Positions 42,074-53,613 of a DNA stretch of 64,000 nucleotides are shown piece after piece. Under the pieces are notes generated by a model. It did not search any database and was not told where the DNA came from. It saw nothing but the letters and a program-made list of their open reading frames with translations. Source of the stretch: Haematobia irritans (taxonomy: Eukaryota > Arthropoda > Insecta > Diptera > Muscidae); the NCBI RefSeq assembly GCF_050003625.1, contig NC_134400.1, forward strand, positions 57,106,066 through 57,170,065, written 5' to 3'. The number at the start of each line of letters is the position of its first letter. The first letter of the stretch is position 1. The position numbers and the translations under genes were made by a program.

Positions 42074-44428
42074 TTTATACCCTCCACCATAGGATGGGGG
42101 TATATTAACTTTGTCATTCCGTTTGTAACACATCGAAATATTGCTCTAAGACCCCATAAAGTATATATATTCTGGGTCGTGGTGAAATTCTGAGTCGATC
42201 TAAGCATGTCCGTCCGTCCGTCCGTCTGTCCGTCTGTCCGTCTGTCCGTCTGTCCGGCTGTCCGTCCGTCTGTGGAAATCACGCTAACTTCCGAACGAAA
42301 CAAGCTATCGACTTGATACTTGGCACAAGTAGTTGTTATTGATGTAGGTCGGATGGTATTGAAAATGGGCCATATCGGACCACGTTTACGTGTAGCCCCC
42401 ATATAAACCGATCCCCAAATTTGGTTTGGGGAGCCTCCCGGAGCAGCAAAATTCGTCCGATCCGGTTGAAATTTGGTACGTGGTCTTAGTATACGGTATC
42501 TAACAACCATACAAAAATTGGTCCATATCGGTCCATAATTATATATAGCCCCCATATAAACCGATCCCCAGATTTGACCTCCGGAGCCTCTTGGAGGGGC
42601 AAAATTCATCCGATCCGATTGAAATTTGGTACCTGATGTTAGTATATGGTCTCTAACAACCATGCAAAAATTGGTCCATATCGGTCCATAATTATATATA
42701 GCCCCCATATAAACCGATCCCCAGATTTGACCTCCGGAGACTTTTGGAGGGGCAAAATTCATCCGATCCGGTTGAAATTTGGTACCTGATGTTAGTATAC
42801 GCCCTCTAACAACCATGCAAAAATTGGTCCATATCGGTCCATAATTATATATAGCTCCCATATAAACCGATCCCCAGATTTGACCACCGGAGCCTCTTGG
42901 AGGAGCAAAATTCATCCGATCCGGTTGAAATTTAGTACGTGGTCTTAGTATACGGTTTTTAACAACCATGCAAGAATTGGTCCATATCGGTCCATAATTA
43001 TATATAGCCCCCATATAAACCGATCCCCAGATTTGACCTCCGGAGCCTCTTGGAGGGGCAAAATTCATCCGATCCGGTTGAAATTTGGTACCTGATGTTA
43101 GTTTACGGCCTCTAATAACCATGCAAAAATTGGTCCATATCGGTCCATAATTATATATAGCCCCCATATAAACCGATCCCCAGATTTGACCTCCGGAGCC
43201 TCTTGGAAGAGCAAAATTCATCCGATCCAGTTGAAATTTGGTACATGGTGTTAGTATATGGTCTCTAACAACCATGCAAAAATTGGTCCATATCGGTCCA
43301 TAATTATATATAGTTCCCATATAAACCGTCCCCAGATTTGACGTCCGGAACCTCTTGGAGGAGCAAACGTCATCCGATACGGTTGAAATTTGGTACATTT
43401 TCTCAATATATGGCCTCTAACAGCCATGTAAAAATTGGTCCATATCGGTCTTTAGTTATATATAGCCGATGACTTATTACACAAAAATTGGTCCATATCG
43501 CCAAAAATAATCTACCAAAACTTTATTTCCATAGAAAATTTTGTCAAATTTTATTACTATAGAAAGTTTTGTCAAAATTTCATTTCTATAGAAAGTTTTG
43601 TCAAAAGTTTATTTATATACAAATGTTTGTCAAAATTTTATTTCCATAGAAAATTTTGTCAAAATTTTATTTCTATAGAAAATTTTGTAATCTACCAAAA
43701 CTTTATTTCCATAGAAAATTTTGTCAAATTTTATTACTATAGAAAGTTTTGTTAAAATTTCATTTCTATAGAAAGTTTTGTCAAAAGTTTATTTCTATAG
43801 AAATGTTTGTCAAAATTTTATTTCTATAGAAAATTTTGTAAAAAATTTATTTCTGTAGAAAATTTTGTCAACATTTTATTTCTATACAAAATTTTGTCAA
43901 AATTTCATTTCTATACAAAATTTTGTCAACATTTTATTTCTATAGAAATTTTTGTCAAAATTGTATTGCTATAGAAAATTTTGTCAACATTTTACTTCCA
44001 TAGAAAATTTTGTCAACATTTTATTTCTATAGAAAATTTTGTCAAGTTTTTATTTCTATAGAAAATTTTGTCAAATTTTTATTTCTATAGAAAATTTTGT
44101 CAAAATTTTATTTCTATAGAAAATTTTGTCAAGGTTTCATTTCTATAGAAAATTTTGTCAAAATTTTATTTCTATAGAAAATTTTGTCAAACTAGATTAT
44201 ATACGTATTTAATCGGCCTTTTTTTGTTTAATATATACCCCGTATGGGCTAACTTACAATTTAGAAGACAGTGTTAAAAAGTTTTACGATACCTTGCCAT
44301 CGGCAAGTGTTATCGCAACCCAAGTAATTCGATTGTGGATGACAGCCTTTAGTAGAAGTTCCTACGCAATCCATGGTGGAGGGTACATAAGATTCGGCCT
44401 GGCCGAACTTACGGCCGTATTTACTTGT
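42074..44428 (-). mobile_element. DINE-1/Helentron-like element, family A, copy 5
   Basis: A complete reverse copy: GGGTATA hairpin end at 42074, a long GTCC/GTCT tract (42208-42272), six to seven 153 bp repeats (42380-43440), the 29 bp minisatellite (43500-44190, with an internal duplication of about 165 bp at 43490/43690) and the ACAAGTAAATACGGCCG end. A 459-codon frame free of stops runs across the repeats. Confidence 0.8.
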
Positions 44429-44465
44429 CTTAAATATGCAACTGCGGTTTATCTCCCAGACCTAT

Positions 44466-44562
44466 ATGTTACCCCACAAATGCTTATGATTACTAATTCT
44501 GTAATGGTGGTTTAGGGAATGATATAGTCGGCCCCGCCCGACTTTCTACTTTACTTACTTGT
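44466..44562 (-). mobile_element. family B 5' end fragment
   Basis: Reverse copy of 13434-13533, truncated at the same place (GGGGTAACATATA). Two fragments with one breakpoint suggest a single truncated form that was copied. Confidence 0.55.
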
Positions 44563-45384
44563 TTCTGAATAAATACAATATAAAGCATTTTTTGCATACC
44601 TTTTATCGGGGAGCTTAACTAAATTATATTAAAAAATATTCACAATTTCTTTAATTTCAAATTAGGTTTTGCGACATACGTATTATACCGTCGTAAACGA
44701 ATGTCGCAAAAGTCACTGTTTGCGACAGGCCAAACCTGACCACCATGAATCAACTATTATAGTTGCCTTTGAAATTTCAGGGGGTTTTGATTACAGATAT
44801 TATCCAAAGCAGAGCAGTTCAATTAGTACAATTCCCGAAGATAAATTTAAAGATTTTACCTATGAAGACTATATCAGATTCTGGATTTATAAGAACCATT
44901 TTTGTTTGAGTTTTAGAGGAATCATTAACATCTCTTGTACGTGTACAATAAAATTATGAAATAACGCCTTGATTTGATATCTAAAATTTGCAGATTTTCA
45001 TAACCATTTTTTAAATGACTATGAGAAGTAAAATCTGTAAATTTTACGTTCAGTTTCAAGCAATTTTCATGATCAGTGCACCTTCTATACCCTCAAAAAG
45101 TGAAATCGGTCTACCAAATGGACCGATAAAAACTAAATCCGATACACGTGTTTGTGAGTCTAAAATACTAGTATATTTACAATTTCAAGCAAATCGGATC
45201 AAAACTACGGTTTCTAGAAATCCAAGCAGTTAAATCGGGAGATCGGTTTTAGGGGGGGCTATACTAAGGCATGAGCCGATACTCACCGTTTTCGGGATAG
45301 CTCTCTATGGTCCTAAAATACTTCTAAATTTCAGGTAAATTGGACAACAACTAGGTTTCTACAAGATTGGAAGATCGGTCTACA
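44563..45384 (+). mobile_element. family D body
   Basis: Continues the element begun at 39663, with degenerate repeats of the family D type: AAATCGG, TAGGGGGGGCTATAC and TTCAGGTAAATTGG. No gene is supported, although short frames occur. Confidence 0.45.
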
Positions 45385-45386
45385 TG

Positions 45387-46365
45387 CACGGATGAAAAAG
45401 ATTGTTTTTCATATGTTTGGCTATAAACATTATATGTTTGGAAAACAAATTTTTAAACACAATATTTTTGAGTGCAAGCATATAATGTTCATAAACTAGC
45501 ATAACATGTTTGGGACATATATGTTAATATGTTAGAACATATTATGTTTGGTACATAAAATATTTTTAAATATAATATGCTTGGATGCAAACATATATTA
45601 ATTTAGAAATAGCCTATAAACATATATGTGTTTAGTAGCTTGGAGCGCTATTTAACGGGGAGCGATATTGAATTAAGTTGGTGGTTGTTGCTTGTTATTA
45701 CAAAATTAACATTTTATTTTTCCTTGGGCAATTGATCAGCTACTTCTTTGATCCTTACAAACTGCGTGGTCCGCTGTTCGAATCCCCGTTCGGCAAAAGG
45801 TAAAATTAAAATAAAAAAAAAAATCATACAATTGAATAATTTCTTCTACAATGTTTGTATTACGAAAAAGGTGCTAAGAACTAAAAAATCTCGTGGAAGT
45901 GAGAAAGATGTGGGGGAATATACAATTGGGCAGAAACAAAATTTTGAGCATTCAGGTCGAAAACCTATGTTGTTAGCACCTATATTACCTATTTATTTTC
46001 ATAATTCATTATGATTGTAAATATATAAATAAATAAATAAAATTTTGAGCACAATATTGTTTGGGAGAATTTTTTTTAAGCATATAATATTTTTGGGTGC
46101 AAAATGCTTCCAAACATATTATATGTTCACATAATAACATATTGTTTTTTGGAAGACAACATTATTGAATTTGGATGCAAAAATACAAAATGTTTGGAAC
46201 TTAGACTACCCAAACATATATTGTTTAGACCAATATGCTTTCAAACATATTATATATTGGAAGAGATCAAACATATAAATGTTTGGGCAATACCCAAAAA
46301 TGTATATGCTTGAAGCAAAATATGTTTGGGAGTATATGTTACAGAAGCGATTTTTTGTGAGCGTG
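45387..46365 (+). mobile_element. element F copy 3
   Basis: CACGGATGAAAAAG to TGTGAGCGTG, nearly identical to 15272-16241. It splits the family D repeat between GTCTACA and GGGGACTATAC, with TG on both sides (45385-45386, 46366-46367). Contains the tRNA-like remnant near 45760. Confidence 0.75.
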
Positions 46366-46540
46366 TGGGGACTATACTAAAACATTAACCGATACTCACC
46401 ATTTTTGGCGCACCTCTTTATGGTCCTACAATCATAAGCGTAGGAAGGCTCTGGGGAGGGGGCTTAGACCCCCCCAGAAAAAATTTAGCCCCCCCAGAAA
46501 TTGAAAACCTATTTACGATTTTACATTTTTATAAAAATTA

Positions 46541-46640
46541 AACAAGTATATACAACCGCACAAAGTTCCGCTAAAGACTTTCATGCACAATCGAATAACT
46601 TGGGTTGTGGTAGCAGTTGCCGATGGCAATGTTTGAAGTC
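46541..46640 (+). mobile_element. family A 5' fragment
   Basis: ACAAGTATATACAACCG, then AATCGAATAACTTGGGTTGTGG and TTGCCGATGGCAA, as in the 5' ends of the full copies. Ends abruptly. Confidence 0.55.
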
Positions 46641-46691
46641 TGATATTTATGAAATAGAGCTGTGATTGAACTTATGGTTTAGTTGAGTAAC

Positions 46692-46842
46692 TAACAGCCT
46701 GTTTCTTTTAATATGTCGAACGAGTTCAATCAATCGACTGAAATGCATAGAAACAGCTGTTTTTTGGTTATAAATTCAGCTGTTTGTTTCCATTTTAGTC
46801 GATCGACAGAGCTCACTCGACATACAGAAACAGGATGTAAAG
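46692..46842. repeat. foldback repeat
   Basis: CCTGTTTCT with ATGTCGA and CAGCTG at the left mirrors CAGCTG, TCGACAT and AGAAACAGG at the right, forming an imperfect ~70 bp stem. Non-coding; a small MITE by appearance. Confidence 0.55.
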
Positions 46843-46889
46843 CTCCTTTATTATATTGTTTAGTCTGGTTTAGTCATCTTAATTAAAAA

Positions 46890-49800
46890 CCAGTAAGGAA
46901 AGTCTAAAGTCGGGCGGGGCCGACTATATTATACCCTGCACCACTTTGTAGATCTAAATTTTCGATACAATATCACATCCGTCAAATGTGTTGGGGCTAT
47001 ATATAAAGGTTTGTCCCAAATACATACATTTAAATATCACTCGATCTGGACAGAATTTGATAGACTTCTACAAAATCTATAGACTCACAAATTAAGTCGG
47101 CTAATGCACTAGGGTGGAACATAATGTTAGTAAAAAAATATGGGAAACATTTAAATCTGGAGCAATTTTAAGAAAACTTCGCAAAAGTTTATTTATGATT
47201 TATCGCTCGATATATATGCATTAGAAGTTTTGGAAAATTAGAGTCATTTTTACAACTTTTCGACTAAGCAGTGGCGATTTTACAAGGAAAATGTTGGTAT
47301 TTTGACCATTTTTGTCGAAATCAGAAAAACATATATATGGGAGCTATATCTAAATCTGAACCGATTTCAACCAAATTTGGCACGCATAGCAACAATGCTA
47401 ATTCTACTCCCTGTGTAAAATTTCAACTAAATCGGAGTTAAAAATTGGCCTCTACGGTCATATGAGTGTAAATCGGGCGAAAGCTATATATGAGAGATAT
47501 ATCTAAATCTGAACCGATTTCAACCAAATTTGGCACGCATAGCTACAATGCTAATTATACTCCCTGTACAAAATTTCAACTAAATCGGAGTTAAAAATTG
47601 GCCTCTGTGGTCATTTGAGTGTAAATCGGGCGAAAGCTATATATGGGAGCTATATCTAAATCTGAACCGATTTCAACCAAATTTGACACGCATAGCTACA
47701 ATGCTAATTCTACTCCCTGTGCAAAATTTCAACTAAATCGGGGCAAAAAATTGGCCTCTGTGGGCAAATGAGTGTAAATCGGGCGAAAGCTATATATGGG
47801 AGCTATATCTAAATCTGAACCGATTTGGCTGATATTTTGCAAGTTTTTTGAGACTCATAAAATATTCGGATGTACGGAATTTGAGGAAGATCGGTTGATA
47901 TACACGCCAATTATGACCAGATCGGTGAAAAATATATATGACAGCTATATCTAAATCTGAACCGATTTTTTCCAAAATCAATAGGGATCGTCTTTGAGCC
48001 GAAACAGGACCCTATACCAAAGTTTAGGACAATCGGACTAAAACTGCGAGCTGTACTTTGCACACAAAAATACATCAACAGACAGACAGACAGACGGACA
48101 TCGCTAAATCGACTCAGAATTTAATTCTAAGACGATCGGTATACTAAACGATGGGTCTCAGACTTTTCCTTCTTGGCGTTACATACAAATGCACAAACTT
48201 ATAATACCCTGTACCACAGTAGTGGTGAAGCGTATAAATATGGGAAACATTTAAATCTGGAGCAATTTTAAGAAAACTTCTCAAAAGTTTATTTATGATT
48301 TATCGCTCGATATATATGCATTAGAAGTTTTGGAAAATTAGAGTCATTTTTACAACTTTTCGACTAAGCAGTGGCGATTTTACAAGGAAAATTTTGGTAT
48401 TTTGACCATTTTTGTCGAAATCAGAAAAACATATATATGGGAGATATATCTAAATCTGAACCGATTTCAACCAAATTTGGCACGCATAGCAACAATGCTA
48501 ATTCTACTCCCTGTGTAAAATTTCAACTAAATCGGAGTTAAAAATTGGCCTCTACGGTCATATGAGTGTAAATCGGGCGAAAGCTATATATGAGAGATAT
48601 ATCTAAATCTGAACCGATTTCAACCAAATTTGGCACGCATAGCTACAATGCTAATTCTACTCCCTGTGTAAAATTTCAACTAAATCGGAGTTATGAGTGT
48701 AAATCGGGCGAAAGCTATATCCCTTTCCGACCGTGTACGCACAATTGTGCGGGTAACTTTAAGTCTCTATAATTTCTTTAATATATGACGTACTGCGATA
48801 AGAGCGGCAAAAAAATAATTGTGTATGCTCTCTCTTTGTCTAAGAATGTGAAGAACCGTTATAAATATTTGCTTTTCATATTAATTTTGTAGTTTCAGCA
48901 ACGTACTTTGCGCATTTGTAAAAATGAGTGGAAGATGTAAGTTTGCAAATATATTAAAATTTTTTAAATTGTGGAATATTTCATCAAATAAGTGTTTTCA
49001 ATAAGAAAACATTTTAAATATTGTATGCAAACAGTAACTTCGTGATTATTTTGTGTTTTTTGATATTTTTACGTCCGGACTTTTACCGGAATTTACCGGA
49101 CTGCAACAATTGTACGTATCCTGAAAAAACAGGATACAGGATCAAACTGAACAAACTTAATAATTTAAATTGTTCTATGTACACATAAATAACAGAATTC
49201 AAAAATTTAGGAAAATCTATCACGTGGATCGGCTATAGGTCGGAAAGGGATATATGAGAGATATATCTAAATCTGAACCGATTTCAACCAAATTTGGCAC
49301 GCATAGCTACAATGCTAATTCTACTCCCTGTGTAAAATTTCAACTAAATCGGAGTTAAAAATTGGCCTCTACGGTCATATGAGTGTAAATCGGGCGAAAG
49401 CTATATATGAGAGATATATCTAAATCTGAACCGATTTCAACCAAATTTGGCACGCATAGCTACAATGCTAATTATACTCCCTGTACAAAATTTCAACTAA
49501 ATCGGAGTTAAAAATTGGCCTCTGTGGTCATTTGAGTGTAAATCGGGCGAAAGCTATATATGGGAGCTATATCTAAATCTGAACCGATTTCAACCAAATT
49601 TGACACGCATAGCTACAATGCTAATTCTACTCCCTGTGCAAAATTTCAACTAAATCGGGGCAAAAAATTGGCCTCTGTGGGCAAATGAGTGTAAATCGGG
49701 CGAAAGCTATATATGGGAGCTATATCTAAATCTGAACCGATTTGGCTGATATTTTGCAAGTTTTTTGAGACTCATAAAATATTCGGATGTACGGAATTTG

Positions 49801-49994
49801 AGGAAGATCGGTTTATATACACGCCAATTATGACCAGATCGGTGAAAAATATATATGACAGCTATATCTAAATCTGAACCGATTTTTTCCAAAATCAATA
49901 GGGATCGTCTTTGAGCCGAAACAGGACCCTATACCAAATTTTAGGACAATCGGACTAAAACTGCGAGCTGTACTTTGCACACAAAAATACATCA

Positions 49995-50032
<38 letters not shown>

Positions 50033-50969
50033 GGACATCGCTAAATCGACTCAGAATTTAATTCTAAGACGATCGGTATACTAAACGATGGGTCTCAGAC
50101 TTTTCCTTCTTGGCGTTACATACAAATGCACAAACTTATAATACCCTGTACCACAGTAGTGGTGAAGGGTATAAATATGGGAAACATTTAAATCTGGAGC
50201 AATTTTAAGAAAACTTCGCAAAAGTTTATTTATGATTTATCGCTCGATATATATGCATTAGAAGTTTTGGAAAATTAGAGTCATTTTTACAACTTTTCGA
50301 CTAAGCAGTGGCGATTTTACAAGGAAAATGTTGGTATTTTGACCATTTTTGTCGAAATCAGAAAAACATATATATGGGAGCTATATCTAAATCTGAACCG
50401 ATTTCAACCAAATTTGGCACGCATAGCTACAATGCTAATTATACTCCCTGTACAAAATTTCAACTAAATCGGAGTTAAAAATTGGCCTCTGTGGTCATTT
50501 GAGTGTAAATCGGGCGAAAGCTATATATGGGAGCTATATCTAAATCTGAACCGATTTCAACCAAATTTGACACGCATAGCTACAATGCTAATTCTACTCC
50601 CTGTGCAAAATTTCAACTAAATCGGAGCAAAAAATTGGCCTCTGTGGGCAAATGAGTGTAAATCGGGCGAAAGCTATATATGGGAGCTATATCTAAATCT
50701 GAACCGATTTGGCTGATATTTTGCAAGTTTTTTGAGACTCATAAAATATTCGGATGTGCGGAATTTGAGGAAGATCGGTTGATATACACGCCAATTATGA
50801 CCAGATCGGTGAAAAATATATATGACAGCTATATCTAAATCTGAACCGATTTTTTCCAAAATCAATAGGGATCGTCTTTGAGCCGAAACAGGACCCTATA
50901 CCAAATTTTAGGACAATCGGACTAAAACTGCGAGCTGTACTTTGCACACAAAAATACATCAACAGACAG

Positions 50970-51007
<38 letters not shown>

Positions 51008-51151
51008 GGACATCGCTAAATCGACTCAGAATTTAATTCTAAGACGATCGGTATACTAAACGATGGGTCTCAGACTTTTCCTTCTTGGCGTTACATACAA
51101 ATGCACAAACTTATAATACCCTGTACCACAGTAGTGGTGAAGGGTATAAAT
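46890..51151 (+). mobile_element. family B array: one 5' module and three 3' modules in tandem
   Basis: The 5' module (46890-47130) runs into a 3' module ending GTATAAA near 48234; that end joins the internal point TATGGGAAAC again at 48235 and at 50172, giving three head-to-tail 3' modules. Each carries 153 bp repeats and a GACA/GACG tract (48080-48098, 50000-50035, 50960-51008). The middle unit also holds the insertion at 48721-49249. The last unit ends normally near 51151. Confidence 0.75.
48721..49249 (+). mobile_element. short TIR element with 4 bp target duplication and a promoter/exon remnant
   Basis: Ends CCCTTTCCGACC and GGTCGGAAAGGG; ATAT flanks at 48717-48720 and 49250-49253, judged against uninterrupted repeats next to it. 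Inside, a TATAAATA (48861) lies upstream of ATGAGTGGAAGATGTAAGT (48925): a start codon followed 10 bases later by a perfect GTAAGT donor. It looks like a deletion derivative that kept the promoter and first coding exon of an autonomous element. CCC/GGG ends recall piggyBac, but the target is not TTAA. Confidence 0.75.
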
Positions 51152-51601
51152 AGTAATTGGTATTAAAACTATTCTTTCATAAATTAATATCTTAATAATG
51201 CTGCAAAAAAGCGCCGCCAAAAAAAGAAGTGAAAATGTTCTTTTTGGGTCCGGAAGTGGTGCAAAATTGGCGGAGAAGAGATGAATGTAATAGGAACTCG
51301 TCATATAATGAATGCCCAACGTTTCAACAGCCGTTGCAATAAATTTGCATCACTTCTTACGGTGTGATCCGAATTCAGAGTTTTGAATGTGAATTACAAA
51401 ATTGTGTGATATTTTCCCAAATAAATAATTTTTATTTATTCGTTTTTTATTTGATTTTTGGTCGACCTTTTGTTAAAATTATATAAATATTTATAAAGAC
51501 CTCGAGCTCCAAGAAACATTAATTTATAATAATTTTTATATTTTTGTATGATTTTTAATGCATTCTAACGCTTGTTTGAATATTTTCAAAAATTATCGAT
51601 T
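51152..51601. other. unassigned spacer between inverted family B arrays
   Basis: About 450 bp, with a GC-richer part at 51200-51370 and an AT-rich rest. No frame or end structure recognised. Confidence 0.45.
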
Positions 51602-53501
51602 TTTATACCCTTCACCACTACTGTGGTACAGGGTATAATAAGTTTGTGCATTTGTATGTAACGCCAAGAAGGAAAAGTCTGAGACCCATCGTTTAGTATA
51701 CCGATCGTCTTAGAATTAAATTCTGAGTCTATTTAGCGATGTCCGTCTGTCTGTCTGTCTGTCCGTCTGTCTGTCTGTCTGTTGATGTATTTTTGTGTGC
51801 AAAGTACAGCTCGCAGTTTTAGTCCGATTGTCCTAAAATTTGGTATAGGGTCCTGTTTCGGCTCAAAGACGATCCCTATTGATTTCGGAAAAAATCGGTT
51901 CAGATTTAGATATAGCTGCCATATATATTTTTCACCGATCTGGTCATAATTGGCGTGTATATCAACCGATCTTCCTCAAATTCCGTACATCCGAATATTT
52001 TATGAGTCTCGAAAAACATGCAAAATATCAGCCAAATCGGTTCAGATTTAGATATAGCTCCCATATATAGCTTTCGCCCGATTTACACTCATTTGCCCAC
52101 AGAGGCCAATTTTTTGCTCCGATTTAGTTGAAATTTTGCACAGGGAGTAGAATTAGCATTATAGCTATGCGTGCCAAATTTGGTTGAAATCGGTTCAGAT
52201 TTAGATATAGCTCCCATATATAGCTTTCGCCCGATTTAGACTCATATGACCACAGAGGCCAATTTTTGCTCCGATTTAGTTGAAATTTTGCACAGGGAGT
52301 AGAATTAGCATTATAGCTATGCGTGCCAAATTTGGTTGAAATCGGTTCAGATTTAGATATATCTCTCATATATAGCTTTCGCCCGATTTACACTCATATG
52401 ACCGTAGAGGCCAATTTTTAACTCCGATTTAGTTGAAATTTTACACAGGGAGTAGAATTAGCATTGTAGCTATGCGTGCCAAATTTGGTTGAAATCGGTT
52501 CAGATTTAGATATATCTCTCATATATAGCTTTCGCCCGATTTACACTCATAACTCCGATTTAGTTGAAATTTTACACAGGGAGTAGAATTAGCATTGTAG
52601 CTATGCGTGCCAAATTTGGTTGAAATCGGTTCAGATTTAGATATATCTCTCATATATAGCTTTCGCCCGATTTACACTCATATGACCGTAGAGGCCAATT
52701 TTTAACTCCGATTTAGTTGAAATTTTACACAGGGAGTAGAATTAGCATTGTAGCTATGCGTGCCAAATTTGGTTGAAATCGGTTCAGATTTAGATATATC
52801 TCCCATATATATGTTTTTCTGATTTCGACAAAAATGGTCAAAATACCAAAATTTTCCTTGTAAAATCGCCACTGCTTAGTCGAAAAGTTGTAAAAATGAC
52901 TCTAATTTTCCTAAACTTCTAATGCATATATATCGAGCGATAAATCATAAATAAACTTTTGCGAAGTTTTCTTAAAATTGCTCCAGATTTAAATGTTTCC
53001 AATATTTTTTTACTAACATTGTGTTCCACCCTAGTGCATTAGCCGACTTAAATTTTGAGTCTATAGATTTTGTAGAAGTCTATCAAATTCTGTCCAGATC
53101 GAGTGATATTTAAATGTATGTATTTGTTACAAACCTTTATATATAGCCCCAACACATTTGACGGATGTGATATGGTATCGAAAATTTAGAACTACAAAGT
53201 GGTGCAGGGTATAATATAGTCGGCCCCGCCCGACTTTAGACTTTCCTTACTGGTTTGTACTAACATTGTGTTCCACCCTAGTGCATTAGCCGACTTAAAT
53301 TTTGAGTCTATAGATTTTGTAGAAGTCTATCAAATTCTGTCCAGATCGAGTGATATTTAAATGTATGTATTTGGGACAAACCTTTATATATAGCCCCAAC
53401 ACATTTGACGGATGTGATATGGTATCGAAAATTTAGATCCACAAAGTGGTGCAGGGTATAATATAGTCGGCCCCGCCCGACTTTAGACTTTCCTTACTTG
53501 T
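51602..53501 (-). mobile_element. family B array, reverse: one 3' module and two 5' modules
   Basis: GGGTATA hairpin end at 51602, GTCC/GTCT tract (51740-51782), about six 153 bp repeats, the module junction near 53010, then two tandem 5' modules meeting near 53257 and ending ACAAGTAAGG at 53501. It mirrors the plus array at 46890-51151. Confidence 0.75.
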
Positions 53502-53613
53502 TTTATTCTGTTTTTATGAAATAAAACAATAATTGAACCTATAAGTTCAGTCTATAAATTTTTAGCTAGGGGGGCTATAGCCCCCCTAGGAAAATTGTCT
53601 AGCTACGCTAATG

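Larger units (their letters stand above)
46433..53613. mobile_element. hAT-like element with nested insertions
   Basis: Inverted ends CATAAGCGTAGG and CTAGCTACGCTAATG (reverse CATTAGCGTAG), each next to a C/G-rich block (CCCCCC, GGGGGG). The flanks are CCTACAAT (46425-46432) and CCTACACT (53614-53621), an 8 bp duplication with one mismatch. It interrupts family D. Its interior is mostly family B arrays. No transposase. Confidence 0.65.

Noticed and set aside
42019..43398. 459-codon frame as a protein gene
   Set aside because: Same repeat in the reverse copy; the end of the frame runs through the microsatellite and the 3' hairpin of the element.
44669..44959. 96-codon frame as gene
   Set aside because: It lies inside the family D repeat and is made of repeat sequence; no domain or codon bias.
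48721..49249. piggyBac MITE
   Set aside because: The ends fit loosely (CCC/GGG), but the flanks are ATAT, not TTAA.
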